Shown here one piece after another: positions 42,256 to 52,221 of a stretch of 64,000 nucleotides of DNA. This stretch comes from Cryoendolithus antarcticus. Taxonomy: Eukaryota > Ascomycota > Dothideomycetes > Cladosporiales > Cladosporiaceae. The position numbers and the translations under genes are program-made. The stretch spans positions 806,001-870,000 of the forward strand of contig NAJO01000002.1 of NCBI GenBank assembly GCA_002077065.1, given 5' to 3'. Below the pieces are notes generated by a model. That model searched no databases. It worked only from the letters and a program-made list of their open reading frames with translations, and was not told where the DNA came from. Each line of letters starts with the position of its first letter. Within the stretch, counting starts at the first letter, position 1.

Positions 42256-44598
42256 ATGAAGATCCTCTTTCTCTGCACGGCACACAACTCCCTTTCTCAG
42301 CGGCTGCAGCTCGCCCTTTCCCGCTCCCATCATGTCACGATCGAGTACGCTCTGTCAGATCAGGTCATGATCGATGCAGTCGCCCTGGCACAGCCCGATC
42401 TTGTGCTCTGTCCCTTCTTGACCACGATGGTCCCCAAGACAGTCTACGAGAGAGTGCTGACCCTCATTGTTCATCCCGGACCACCTGGGGACGTCGGACC
42501 TAGCGCACTCGACTGGCTTCTGATGGGCGACGATGGTAGCGTCGACAATGCAGACGAGCTTCTGATGAAGCTCGATCGAGAGCCATGCACTCCTAGTCGC
42601 AAATGGTGGGGTGTCACTGTGCTACAAGCAACCGAGGAGTTCGATGCCGGTCCAGTGTGGGCCTATCAACAATTTCCAATCGACATCGATGAGCCAGGTC
42701 TCACGAAGTCTGCCCTCTATAGAGGCAGCGTCAGTCGGTCAGCACTTATCGCCTGCGAAGCTGCAGTCGGGCGCATCGAACAGGCTATCACTCGCATGCC
42801 TCAACATGGCTTTAGCAATGCCAGACTTCATGCCCGACCTGAGTATCGCACACTCTCGGTGCTCGACAACCACCCGTTCCAAGGTGGACGACTACACCAC
42901 AGGCCGTTGCTGAAGTCAGCATCTCGCGACTTCGACACCGCCCGACACACAGCGCAACAGATCTCACGCCGCATCCGGTGCGGCGACTCTCAGCCCGGTG
43001 TTTTGAGCAAGATGTTCGGCGCCAGCATGTACATTTACGGTGGCAGCATTGATGAGTCACTCGTTAGCCGGCAGGCACAAGCTGTTGCCGGCATGAAGAC
43101 GAAGCTACTTGCTACGCGCGGCGATGCCATCTGCATTGCTACAGCTGACGGCAAAGGCATATGGATCACTCATATTCGCCGGCCAAAGGGCAAGAATGAC
43201 AAGGCTTTGTGGCCAAAGGTGCCAGCGGTGTTCGGGCTTCTGCAGCTCAATCTTATCAACGCTGCGCTCGTCGACTGCTTGCACGCGTCGACACCTGCGA
43301 CCTGGTCACTCTCTGCGCTCAGGACCTTCCAAGAAATCTGGGTAGATGTCGTCGTCGACGAACATGGCACCCGAGTCGCCTTCTTGCACTTTGACTTCTA
43401 CAATGGAGCAATGAGCACGTCCCAGTGCTCCGACTTGGTCAGCGCAATGGACCGCATCGTCGCTCAGTCAACAACGGAGGCGCCAATCCGCGCTGTCGTG
43501 CTCATGGGAGGCGCTTACTTCAGCAACGGCATTGCGCTCAATGTCATCGACGCTGCTGCAGATCCGGCTCAAGAGTCATTCATGAACATCAATCGTATCG
43601 ATGATGTCTGCCACCATCTGCTACACGATTTCCCGAAGAACAACATCACCACAATCGCTGCGATCCGCGGCAACGCTGCAGCTGGTGGCGTCGCGCTCGC
43701 TACAGCTTGCGACTTCATCATCGCCGGCTCCGAGGTGGTTCTCAACCCAGCTTATCGTGCTTCTGGGTTGTTTGGATCTGAGTACCACACGCTGTCATAC
43801 TACGGACGCTGTGGAGAGGTCAAAGCTCGCCACATACTCAACGCCATGGTGCCCATGAGTCCGCTGCAAGCTCGCCAGATCGGCCTGGTCGACTTTGTCT
43901 TCCCTGGCGCAGGCGAGGCACTCGACGAGCACATTCGAAGTCACGTCTCACTGTTACTCAAAGACAGTGTTGGTCGGCGCGGCTCCTGGACGAAGAATGT
44001 TGACGTCTCGCCCGCCGGACTCGCGAAAGCACGAGCATATGAGCTAAGTGAGATGAGCAAAGACTTCTGGTCACCGCGGGCCACCCGCTACCATACACGC
44101 CGCTTCGACTTCGTGCGCAAAGTGAAGCCCACAAGCACACCACTTCGCTTCGCGCGCCATCGTCGGCAGCTGCCTACCGATCTCGACGAGGAGGAGACAC
44201 CTGGGTTCGACAGCGTCGTCGAGTACACTCGCCGCGCCGAGCAAGATTTACTCACACAGCTTCGCGCCGCTGTGTGGTCCGACGTCAGCACGCAGCTAGA
44301 AGACTGGGAGGAAGAACGCGAGCAACTTGCGAGTGGCGCGAGGAGGCCACCAAAGCTCATACTGCCACAAGATGCCGTTACGCCACCGACGCCGACGGAG
44401 ATCCTCACGCCTGTGCTGTCGGCTGATGTGACGCCCTTGATCGTTACCAAGAGTTTCTCACATCTTCTGCCCATGCCGCAGAAGAAGACAGAGACGCTGT
44501 TTAGCTGCTACTATCATCCGCTCGACTCTTTGCTAACGCCGCCCGAGTCGCCGATGCCGGGATGCAATCGGTTCGAGGAGAGGTTTGGTCAATTCTGA
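42256..44598 (+). CDS. HypX-like protein (formyltransferase-like + enoyl-CoA hydratase-like)
   Basis: Single exon, 780 aa from MKILFLCTAHNSLSQRL, which follows a CT-rich leader. The domain order is that of bacterial HypX/HoxX. The N-terminal formyltransferase-like half has HPGPPGDVGPSALDWLL (His73 to Leu89) and a second module with QPGVLSKMFGASMYIYGG (residues 246-263). The crotonase-like half has IRGNAAAGGVALATACDF (470-487), the oxyanion-hole region, and LNPAYRASGLFGSEYHT (to 512). HypX takes the formyl group of N10-formyl-tetrahydrofolate, makes formyl-CoA and releases CO for the [NiFe]-hydrogenase site. Bacterial proteins are about 550-600 aa; here about 180 further residues follow, Pro/Thr-rich and probably disordered. 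Whether it makes CO, formyl-CoA or something else in a fungus is unknown. Base use is like its neighbours, so any transfer is old. Confidence 0.88.
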   Translation: MKILFLCTAHNSLSQRLQLALSRSHHVTIEYALSDQVMIDAVALAQPDLVLCPFLTTMVPKTVYERVLTLIVHPGPPGDVGPSALDWLLMGDDGSVDNADELLMKLDREPCTPSRKWWGVTVLQATEEFDAGPVWAYQQFPIDIDEPGLTKSALYRGSVSRSALIACEAAVGRIEQAITRMPQHGFSNARLHARPEYRTLSVLDNHPFQGGRLHHRPLLKSASRDFDTARHTAQQISRRIRCGDSQPGVLSKMFGASMYIYGGSIDESLVSRQAQAVAGMKTKLLATRGDAICIATADGKGIWITHIRRPKGKNDKALWPKVPAVFGLLQLNLINAALVDCLHASTPATWSLSALRTFQEIWVDVVVDEHGTRVAFLHFDFYNGAMSTSQCSDLVSAMDRIVAQSTTEAPIRAVVLMGGAYFSNGIALNVIDAAADPAQESFMNINRIDDVCHHLLHDFPKNNITTIAAIRGNAAAGGVALATACDFIIAGSEVVLNPAYRASGLFGSEYHTLSYYGRCGEVKARHILNAMVPMSPLQARQIGLVDFVFPGAGEALDEHIRSHVSLLLKDSVGRRGSWTKNVDVSPAGLAKARAYELSEMSKDFWSPRATRYHTRRFDFVRKVKPTSTPLRFARHRRQLPTDLDEEETPGFDSVVEYTRRAEQDLLTQLRAAVWSDVSTQLEDWEEEREQLASGARRPPKLILPQDAVTPPTPTEILTPVLSADVTPLIVTKSFSHLLPMPQKKTETLFSCYYHPLDSLLTPPESPMPGCNRFEERFGQF

Positions 44599-45530
44599 GG
44601 AGTGTATCGATGAACAAGGGAGGGTGAAGTGTTATTTTGGTACCAGCACGACCGATTATCAGGTTGGGGCCATTTTTATTGGAAGTTCCTGGTCAATAAC
44701 GGCAGTGTATGTAGATGAGATAATTGGACAGGATAGAGCGATTATGATGGTCATGCAAGTCTTCCACTGTTGATTGCCCTCCAGTGTGCCTCATACCCAT
44801 GTGCACGAGAACATGCACTGTACCTTCGTTGATGAATTCTATAGCGATAAGGACCAGATGCAAGTAACATCACGGTCGACAAGCACAAGATAGTGGAGCC
44901 CCGAAAGGAGCCGTGGCCCAAGCAAGGTCCGGCGCGCAACCGTCAATTTCTCCGTAAGCCAATCACCATATGTCAGATCACGCCTCGTCTCCACTCCCTG
45001 CCGATCGCATATCAAACGCTGCCTGTCACAGTCCGCCGCTTGGACTTCAATTTCCTACAGAACTTGCGGCGCTGGAGCCATTGACGAGATGCCGTTGGGA
45101 TGTCTGTGCGATAGGCGCGGCGGGTACCGTAAGTTGGATCTCTGTCTCTCCGCGACTCTTGACCGACCTCGACATCTACATCGACAATCAATTCTGCATA
45201 TTTACCGATAGTCTATTGCATTCATTACACTCATTTCTCCCAAATATACACATCACGCTCGCTACTCTCAGTCCATTCTTATTTCCACGCTGACATCAGC
45301 GCTCGTGACCGATCTCTCGAATCGCAACAATCACCGGCCTCCCGGTATCATCAAACCCACATTCCTCAGTGCGCCTTCAGACCAGGTCATACCACGGCGC
45401 CACAACACAGCCCTACAGAGCCGACGAGAAACCTCTCTACACACAGCTCGACAGATCTTGAGACGAGGCCAGACTGAAAACCTCAAGCTCGTGTTCCCGT
45501 CGCACCGGTGAAGATATCAGCAACGCAATC
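44599..45530. other. Intergenic HypX-like - small membrane protein
   Basis: 932 bases between tandem genes. The final 400 bases are rich in C/A and T, like a promoter and leader. Frames up to 107 codons occur without recognisable content. No RNA gene or repeat seen. Confidence 0.4.
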
Positions 45531-45920
45531 ATGTCCGGCGTCCGCGACCCAGCATTCTGGAAGCGCTTCTCCGTAGCCGTGCACATGGACGAAGAAGCCG
45601 CTCCCACACGTCCGGACCTAAAACACAGGTAAAGCTCCCCTCCTTTGCTCCCTATTGCCCCCTCCCTGCACCCAGCCCATACTAACACCACCCTCCTTAG
45701 TGACTCCTGGCTCACACGCCAACACCGCAAAAAGTCCCGTCGCACGTGGGTCTGCTGGGCATTCTGGATCCTGATACCCGCGTTCGTGGCCGGGGTGATC
45801 ATAGCGGTGATTTGGGTGCTGCAGAGTGGGTTATTACAAAAAGTCAAGATAGGAAATGGGAACGGAACGGTGGCTCAACCAGCAGATCCCAATGGAAATA
45901 CTGTTGTCGGAGGCTCATGA
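45531..45920 (+). CDS. Small single-pass membrane protein, unknown function
   Basis: Two exons: join(45531..45628, 45701..45920), 105 aa. A 72-nt intron (GTAAAG, branch ATACTAAC, acceptor CTTAG) splits a Ser codon between DLKH and DSWLTRQHRKK. The protein starts MSGVRDPAFWKRFSVAVHMD, then a basic stretch (RQHRKKSRRTW), one membrane segment (about residues 49-71, WAFWILIPAFVAGVIIAVIWVL), and a short Gly/Asn-rich outside tail. Strong splice signals, a conserved-looking N-terminus and clean topology argue for a real gene. No known domain; function unknown. Confidence 0.75.
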
Positions 45921-46373
45921 GGTTAATGCGAGGGTGGAGAGAAGATTGAGGTCACGGTCATTTGGATACACATCTACTTTCTGGGAATTGCATAGCGCTG
46001 CTGGATCAGTAATGTATAGATGATATGATACCACATGCGCAGCTTTGCGCTAGTCTAACACACTTGAAGTCTTCCGCTGCAACGTGCTTCACTCCTTTAC
46101 TGTGTTCCGCTCCTGCATTGCTCCGCCTCGCACCACAGTCCCCTAATCACCGTACATCTCTCGACGTCCGCCCTGTGATTCATGTCGCGCACCTTCGTCG
46201 TCGTTAACCTCCCGCCTCAGCACCACCGTGCCGAATTGGGAGCTTGTGCGAAGCAGTGACTGAGCTCCATGTCCAGGGCAGGAGTGCGCGCAATCCATTC
46301 CAGCGCTCCGAGCTCAGGCAGGAAGCATGTTCGTCTCCTTCGCGTGATCTTCATGCAGTTGAGAGTCTTTGCG
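45921..46373. other. Convergent intergenic region
   Basis: 453 bases between the stops of the small membrane protein gene and U2AF35; holds the two 3' UTRs. No gene or repeat seen. Confidence 0.4.
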
Positions 46374-47003
46374 CTAGTACATCTTCCTCGTCGGCTCCGG
46401 ACTTGGACTCCTCGTCACACTCCGATCATCCCTCCCCCTCTCCCTCAACCACTTCTTCGTACTAAGCTCCAACTCCCGATCCAACTCCGGCCCAGGCTCC
46501 TTCCGATGTATAAAGTTGCAAAACCCCCCTCTCACACACCCTTCCCCACTGTTGAGTCTACAACAAGCCTCCCTGAAATCCGTCACCGGACTCAACTCAC
46601 AATACACCGGCCTCCCACTATACCACCTCGAATTCAAGTTATCGCACGCCTTCTGCGCGCTATCCTCATACTTGAACCGCGCATACACATTCCCAATCAA
46701 ATGATCATTGTTGTTATCACAAACGACCACCTCCTCGAGCTCGCCAAACTGGCACATCTCGCACCAGAAATCCTCGTAAAAGGCGTCGAAGTTGTTCTGG
46801 AGTTGCGCAGGCGTCATGCGCGATTTGCCGTCGTAGGCGGGGTTCTGGTAGAGGTTTGGCAGGAGGATCGTTTGGCTGTAGGAGGGCTTGACGTGTTTGC
46901 GGGAGCAGCGGTCGCCGTGGCGGCAGGCGCCGATTTTGTAGTAGAAGCTGCAGTTTACTTTGTCTTGTTCGGTGCCGAAGATGGAGGCGAGGTAGTTGGC
47001 CAT
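46374..47003 (-). CDS. U2AF small subunit (U2AF35/U2AF23)
   Basis: Single exon, 209 aa, as in fission yeast U2AF23. The order is CCCH zinc finger (CSFYYKIGACRHGDRCSRKH, residues about 18-37), U2AF-homology RRM (EEVVVCDNNNDHLIGNVYAR onward), second CCCH finger (CCRLNSGEGCVRGGFCNFIH), then a short Arg-rich tail. With the large subunit it recognises the AG at 3' splice sites. Conserved aromatic FWCEMCQFGELEE before the UHM strand is present. The identification is secure; only the RS tail is shorter than in animals. Confidence 0.96.
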   Translation of the reverse strand: MANYLASIFGTEQDKVNCSFYYKIGACRHGDRCSRKHVKPSYSQTILLPNLYQNPAYDGKSRMTPAQLQNNFDAFYEDFWCEMCQFGELEEVVVCDNNNDHLIGNVYARFKYEDSAQKACDNLNSRWYSGRPVYCELSPVTDFREACCRLNSGEGCVRGGFCNFIHRKEPGPELDRELELSTKKWLRERGRDDRSVTRSPSPEPTRKMY

Positions 47004-47392
47004 GTTTGCTGGTGCGGAGGTGTAATGTCAGGTGTTGTGAGGTTGGCGATGAGGTTCAACTGCGCTGTTGTCGTGGATGCTGGCGCAAGTCAGTTTGGTA
47101 GAAGTTCAAGTCTGGATTGAAGCTTGGGTTATGTGAGCGCCCTTGATGCCTGAGGTTCTAGCATATTCCACAGCACGTGACTACCCAAAATTCTGAAGAC
47201 AGCAGCGATGAACAGCACGAGAAATGAGGGAGAGGAACCTGTGAGCACCTTGTGAAGTCATCCGCTCGACCGTAGCTGTTTACAAGTGATCCATATGGCT
47301 TGTCTGTCCATAGCTCCCTCCCATACGACCCTCCAACGCCATCGCTAAATCCAATCCAATCCCATTCTCTCAGCATTACCATTACGACCATC
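47004..47392. other. Intergenic: U2AF35 promoter, RPC34 3' end
   Basis: 389 bases between two minus-strand genes. Nothing beyond the expected promoter and terminator space was seen. Confidence 0.4.
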
Positions 47393-48541
47393 TCACGCCT
47401 TCAACCACTGATCGAAATACACGCAGTTTCCAGCATTCACCGGGCCACCCTCAGCACAAAGATCAAAGACCGGACACCTCCCACAGGGCGCCTCCGTTAG
47501 CCCATTCCCAACCTCTCCCTCCCGATCATCAAAGTCGTAAGACCCCGGCACCTTGTAGCTCACCCCCAAGCAAGTGCGATATCCAGCTCCAACCTTCTCA
47601 AGTTTCCCATCCCACACTAGCACTTTCAGGATCCCCTGTACTTCCTGCACAGTGAGCGAAGCAGCTTTGGTCGGCCGTATGGCATTCGAGTTCGTGACGA
47701 AATTGTGGATGCTCTCCGCTGTCGGGTAGCCTCTCGAGCCAGCCGGATACGCAACTTGCGTGACCTCAGGCTCGCTCCTCTTTCTCTTCTTCGGCGCAGC
47801 GTCCTCGATATCCCCACTCCCAGCCCTCCGCTTCTGCCCACTCCTTTCCTGCCCCTCCTCCTCATCAACATCAATCGGCGCCTCCCTCCTTGACTTCCTC
47901 TTGACATCCACCCAACTCTGCCCCCTCACATGAAACACAATCAAGTTACTCAGCTCCTCTACAAGACTCTCATCCAGATCCCCGGCGTCGAAGAAACTGC
48001 CCCCTGTGACATCGTCCGCCGGCTCAATGTGGAAGCATATGTACGTCTTTTGCGCGATTGACTTGACGCTCTTGATATTTTTGATCAGGCGGCTGGACTC
48101 CAGCTTCTTGACAATTTTAGGTACATTCTGTGGCGCGACGCCGGTGTTCTGTTTGAGCCGCTTGATCCAGATGCCTGTTGCCTCGGCGTTCTCGACGGCT
48201 TCGTAGATGAGGCGTTCGTCGTTGTCGAAGTTGGAGAGGCTGTATTGTAATTTAGTCTCTTAGATTCGCAACGACCTACCTTCTGATACGTAGACTTACG
48301 CTGAAGCCACTTCCCATGGCCGAGGGGACCAGTACAGTATGCGATCCGCACGCAATGTGCGCAAGAGTGAGTGTTGAATCAGCTCTTGGACTGCGATCAT
48401 CAATTGCGCTGCATCTGAGATGTCCCACAGACTCATGAGGTCTTGTTGGCTGAACGACTTCTTGAGGCCGAGCGCAGAGCTCTTCGCTGTCTCGAAGAGT
48501 AAGTCATGGCGCTCATGACCCTTTGGCGAGAGCTTGGCCAT
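47393..48541 (-). CDS. RPC34: RNA polymerase III subunit RPC34 (RPC6/RPC39)
   Basis: Two exons: complement(join(47393..48239, 48300..48541)), 362 aa; the 60-nt intron joins RPWEVASA to LSNFDNDERLIYEAVE. The protein consists of tandem winged-helix domains: WH1 in exon 1 (FSQQDLMSLWDISDAAQLM), WH2 (IWIKRLKQNTGVAPQNVPKI), then KSVKSIAQKTYICFHIEPAD. It ends with a cysteine cluster, CGRCPVFDLC...NC, which binds an Fe-S cluster in the human homologue. RPC34 bridges Pol III to TFIIIB for tRNA and 5S transcription. An acidic and basic low-complexity insert (about residues 195-230) separates the core from the C-terminal region. The start at MAKLSPKGHER is preferred to one eight codons upstream. Confidence 0.94.
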
Positions 48542-48801
48542 CCTGAGCTGTGTGGTGGCATGCAATGTCGAGATAGAGAAAGCGATGTCAGGTTACGAAG
48601 TTCACAATCGAAAAGTCCAATGCTGAGTCATGTTACCTGAGCTGCACCAAGATTGTGGTGGGTGACACAGATTGGCTGTCATAGCGTGATCCCGTATGGA
48701 CATTGGCGAGTGAACGCCGCGGTGTGTCTTGGAGCCCAGCTCACGCTGTATGTCTATGTTCTACACTCGTGATCGTACACCATCCTACATCCTCTGTCCT
48801 C

Positions 48802-51800
48802 TCACGCAACTTGACTCACCCCATCATACCGACTCACCAACCGAATCGGCTCCACGATCCTAAACGTATCATAACAATTCACACTCACCAACTTACACTC
48901 CCACACATCCCCCACCATCACAGCTACATTCCCCCTCTCCGGCCGACTCATCCTGAAATCCAGATTCAACTCCTCAGCCACAACATTCAAACTAAACCCT
49001 GCCCAGCCAGCCTGCGGCACATAACACCTCAACGTCTGCGGCAGCTCCGCCTCGCCGTAATGGTGTGCGCGGAAGAGCAGCATGTTGATCCAGAATTTCT
49101 CGGCGCTGGCTTTTGCTCTCGAGACGATGGACTCTCGCGGTTGGAGGCCGAGGATGATGGTTTTGAGGACTGACTCCGAGAAAGGGAGGAAGGAGCGCGA
49201 GGCGTTGCGGTCGGAGGTTATGAGGGAGATGTCTGTGCGTGCTTCTTCGCGAAGCGCGGCTTCGATCTGCCAGTGCAGGATCATGTCGCCGTAGCGGCGG
49301 AGTGGGGAGGTGACTTTGCCGTAATGATCCAGGCCTAAGAGGCGGTGCTTGAGGGGTTTGGTCGTGAGCACTATGGAGCCTACGTGGCGGAGGTAGTCGA
49401 GCGCGATGTGCAAAGGCATCTCGCCGTCATTCAGCGCCATGGCGGGCGCGACAGTGCTTTCATAGAATTCTTCCGCGGGCATTAGATCGGCTTTCGCAAC
49501 GCTGCCGCGGTAGATCGTGGGGATTTGGCGCTCAGCGCACCAGGCTGTGCTGATCTCGCAGGCGAGCAACATCATCTCGCGAACTAGGATGTCTGCTGAA
49601 GTGTTCTGAGCCGCGGAGAACCAATTGCGGAGTGGGCTTGTGGTAGCCTGGATGATCGGGTCGCCGTGAACCACGCGCGACCCATTGCGATAGGGATGCT
49701 CCCAGCCAAGCCCCGTCTTATTGTAGCTCTGCCACACTGCCACCTCAGGCTTCTGCACATTGAAGAAAAGCCCTCCGGCAGCGTTCCGAAACGTAGCTCG
49801 TCGCTCCGCGAGAAGCTGGAGTGCTTTCAGATTCTCAACATCTTGCGGCGTCATGTTCGGTACTGGAGAGATCCGCTCCGGCCCTGGTGGAGGCGTCCCA
49901 CCTACTGTGAGCACCACTTCCTCGCCTTGATCTCTGTTCAGTCCCACAGTCTGCGTGACCTCGGAAGGCGTAAGTCGCGTCACATTACGGATGAGTCCTG
50001 ATCTGATCTTCTGCTCAATAATTTCGCCACGCTCGTTCAATCGCGCTGAGAATGTTAGGCAAGGCCGGTCAGGGGCTAACGAGAAGTGACCTTGCGTGGC
50101 CCAGCGCGGCAACATCATGTACGCTCGCTCTGGCATGTACACGCTCTCGCCCATGTGGCGCGCCATCTTCGACATTGGATGATCACGCGGTAGGTAGGCA
50201 GTCGGGTTCGCGATGTGGATATGCGCCCACCACTCTGGACTCGCGGAGTTCGCACTGTTGGCACGCTCAACCGACAGACCATCATCGATCTCATGTGCTG
50301 ATGCGCCATCGATGCAATAGACTGGCAAGCTACCCCAATCGTGTCGAAGATGTTTCATCGAATCCTTGAAGTCCGGCTTACTCTCCATGTCCATCAGACT
50401 GCTCATTAGGTATTGAAGTGGACGCGAGTGCTGACTAGTAGGAAGCAGCAGATGCTCATCAAAGCGCACACGGTTCTCATATGGCAACAGTAGACCAATC
50501 TCTTGCAAGAACTGAAAGCCGGTACTCTTCCCGCCGCCGATGTCGTCGTAAAGCCCAGTTGCCTGCATTATGAGCGGCGGTAGCGCCGAAAGTCGAGGCA
50601 GGCCAGCAAACATATCGTTACATGCCCATGCCTCGATGAACTGCACGAGCTTCTTATCATCGCTGTTGAACTCCTTACCCTTGATGATGTTGACGCTGTC
50701 CTGTGTAGGAGTAAGCTCTAGCTTGACTTTACTAGGACCAATGTTGCCGAAGGCGGTCACATCGCGTGTCTCACGACTCTTTAAAACAAAATCTTTGCAC
50801 TTCTTGACGAAGCTGTGCACACGCTTTGCTTCCCCTGATGTGCGATGACCGGGCTTACGTTCCGTACCGCCTTCCGACGTCGCCGATGTCATGGCCAGAT
50901 CGTCCTGCCACGCACGCAGCCAGCCGCGCACTTCCTCGACCATACGTACCTGCGCTTTCGAACGAATCTGTAGGTATTGAGTCGTCCGATGTGATCTCAC
51001 GTGAAACCCAAACGCAAAGCCGGCATGTAGCAATGCTTTCCGGACGGTGAACAAGGTGGCGAGTGAATGCCGATCATCTGACTTTTGTAGCAACACATTT
51101 GCAGCAGAGTCGAGACTGCCGTATCGCAGATCAGTCTCATGAGCCAGAATGTTGTGTGCATTGTCTAGTGCAGGCGCATGCTTCCTGTACACGTCCAGAC
51201 TCTGATTGTGGAATTCGACCATGCGATTGATCAAGGGTGCGGCAATATGTCGAGGTACTGAAAGATCTTCCGAGAATGACTGCTGCTTTAACGCTTCGAT
51301 CTCCTCCGATGTGACGACATCAGGTAAGTACTTCAGCAACGGCTCCACAGCCTTGCGGGACACCCAGCCAGGGATTGTATACTGCGCCACCGAAGATGGT
51401 AGAATCACCCACCGCCCTTGCATGGTGTAAAACTGAGCTCTGCCCTGCGCCAGTGTGCGCACATACACTGCGATCGTGCTCTCTTTCTCTGAACCCATGG
51501 AGAAAAGCTCCACCAGGTCGCCCATGCTGAATGCTCGAGGGTCTGTTGCCTGCACATCCAGATCCTCCGTAGCTGACCGCGCGAACTCCCCCATTGATTG
51601 CAGCTCCTCATCCTCCTCTCTGCCGGTGCTGTCATTTTCGATTGCATCGCCGATCCGTGTGATGTTGCTGAACTCGTCTTTGTCCGACTCCTCGACGGCC
51701 AGCTTGGGCTCGAAGGTATGCTCGATCTGCTTGCCCTCTGTCTCCTGCCATTGTCGGAGCTGCTCCCTAATGCCACCTGGACGGTTCAGGTCGAGGGGAG

Positions 51801-52221
51801 GAAGTCCGGGTGGCACTCCAACAGGTCCGTTATTGAAGACTTGCCGCGCGACATCGACTTGTTGCGAATGGCGTGCACGGGTATGCAGGCTTCGCGATTG
51901 CGTCGACGATCTCCGCGCGAGTCCGTCTCGTCGTCGCCTGATCAGCGTGTTCCAGCGTCCACTGTTGCCATTGACCCTCGTCTCCTCGTCCCTACCCTTG
52001 CTCGCGACCGAGCCATGCGGACCGCCAAGCCCATAAGTCCATGGCCTGGCATCGAGACTCGGACTCTGATCGTCGCTCTTCCGATACGAGATCGCAGCAT
52101 CTCCAGCTTGATAGTTAGGCTTCTTTGGCGTAGAGCTTCGACTAGCGCTCAGCCTACAGCTCAAGCATACGTGTGCATTCGTCGCTATGGCCTGCGGTCG
52201 CGCAGTACTAGGGACACGCAT
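48802..52221 (-). CDS. Mitochondrial 3'-5' exoribonuclease, CYT-4/DSS1 type (RNB)
   Basis: Single exon, 1139 aa, matching Neurospora CYT-4 (about 1117 aa) more than yeast Dss1. The N-terminus (MRVPSTARPQAIATNAHVCL) is basic, Ser-rich and free of acids, a mitochondrial presequence. The RNB domain starts near residue 630; VYCIDGASAHEIDDGLSVER holds the metal-binding aspartates (Asp638, Asp646, Asp647), and KVTSPLRRYGDMILHWQIEA is the conserved RNase II/R stretch near its end. It degrades mitochondrial RNA, working with the Suv3 helicase; in Neurospora it is needed for intron turnover and 5'/3' end processing. The C-terminus ends in an S1-like beta region. It is divergent from the ceramidase gene. 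Confidence 0.93.
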   Translation of the reverse strand: MRVPSTARPQAIATNAHVCLSCRLSASRSSTPKKPNYQAGDAAISYRKSDDQSPSLDARPWTYGLGGPHGSVASKGRDEETRVNGNSGRWNTLIRRRRDGLARRSSTQSRSLHTRARHSQQVDVARQVFNNGPVGVPPGLPPLDLNRPGGIREQLRQWQETEGKQIEHTFEPKLAVEESDKDEFSNITRIGDAIENDSTGREEDEELQSMGEFARSATEDLDVQATDPRAFSMGDLVELFSMGSEKESTIAVYVRTLAQGRAQFYTMQGRWVILPSSVAQYTIPGWVSRKAVEPLLKYLPDVVTSEEIEALKQQSFSEDLSVPRHIAAPLINRMVEFHNQSLDVYRKHAPALDNAHNILAHETDLRYGSLDSAANVLLQKSDDRHSLATLFTVRKALLHAGFAFGFHVRSHRTTQYLQIRSKAQVRMVEEVRGWLRAWQDDLAMTSATSEGGTERKPGHRTSGEAKRVHSFVKKCKDFVLKSRETRDVTAFGNIGPSKVKLELTPTQDSVNIIKGKEFNSDDKKLVQFIEAWACNDMFAGLPRLSALPPLIMQATGLYDDIGGGKSTGFQFLQEIGLLLPYENRVRFDEHLLLPTSQHSRPLQYLMSSLMDMESKPDFKDSMKHLRHDWGSLPVYCIDGASAHEIDDGLSVERANSANSASPEWWAHIHIANPTAYLPRDHPMSKMARHMGESVYMPERAYMMLPRWATQGHFSLAPDRPCLTFSARLNERGEIIEQKIRSGLIRNVTRLTPSEVTQTVGLNRDQGEEVVLTVGGTPPPGPERISPVPNMTPQDVENLKALQLLAERRATFRNAAGGLFFNVQKPEVAVWQSYNKTGLGWEHPYRNGSRVVHGDPIIQATTSPLRNWFSAAQNTSADILVREMMLLACEISTAWCAERQIPTIYRGSVAKADLMPAEEFYESTVAPAMALNDGEMPLHIALDYLRHVGSIVLTTKPLKHRLLGLDHYGKVTSPLRRYGDMILHWQIEAALREEARTDISLITSDRNASRSFLPFSESVLKTIILGLQPRESIVSRAKASAEKFWINMLLFRAHHYGEAELPQTLRCYVPQAGWAGFSLNVVAEELNLDFRMSRPERGNVAVMVGDVWECKLVSVNCYDTFRIVEPIRLVSRYDGVSQVA

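Noticed and set aside
42256..42700. Methionyl-tRNA formyltransferase as the identity of the 42.3-kb gene
   Set aside because: The formyltransferase-like part is continuous with a crotonase domain and carries HypX-type HPG...GPSALDW wording.
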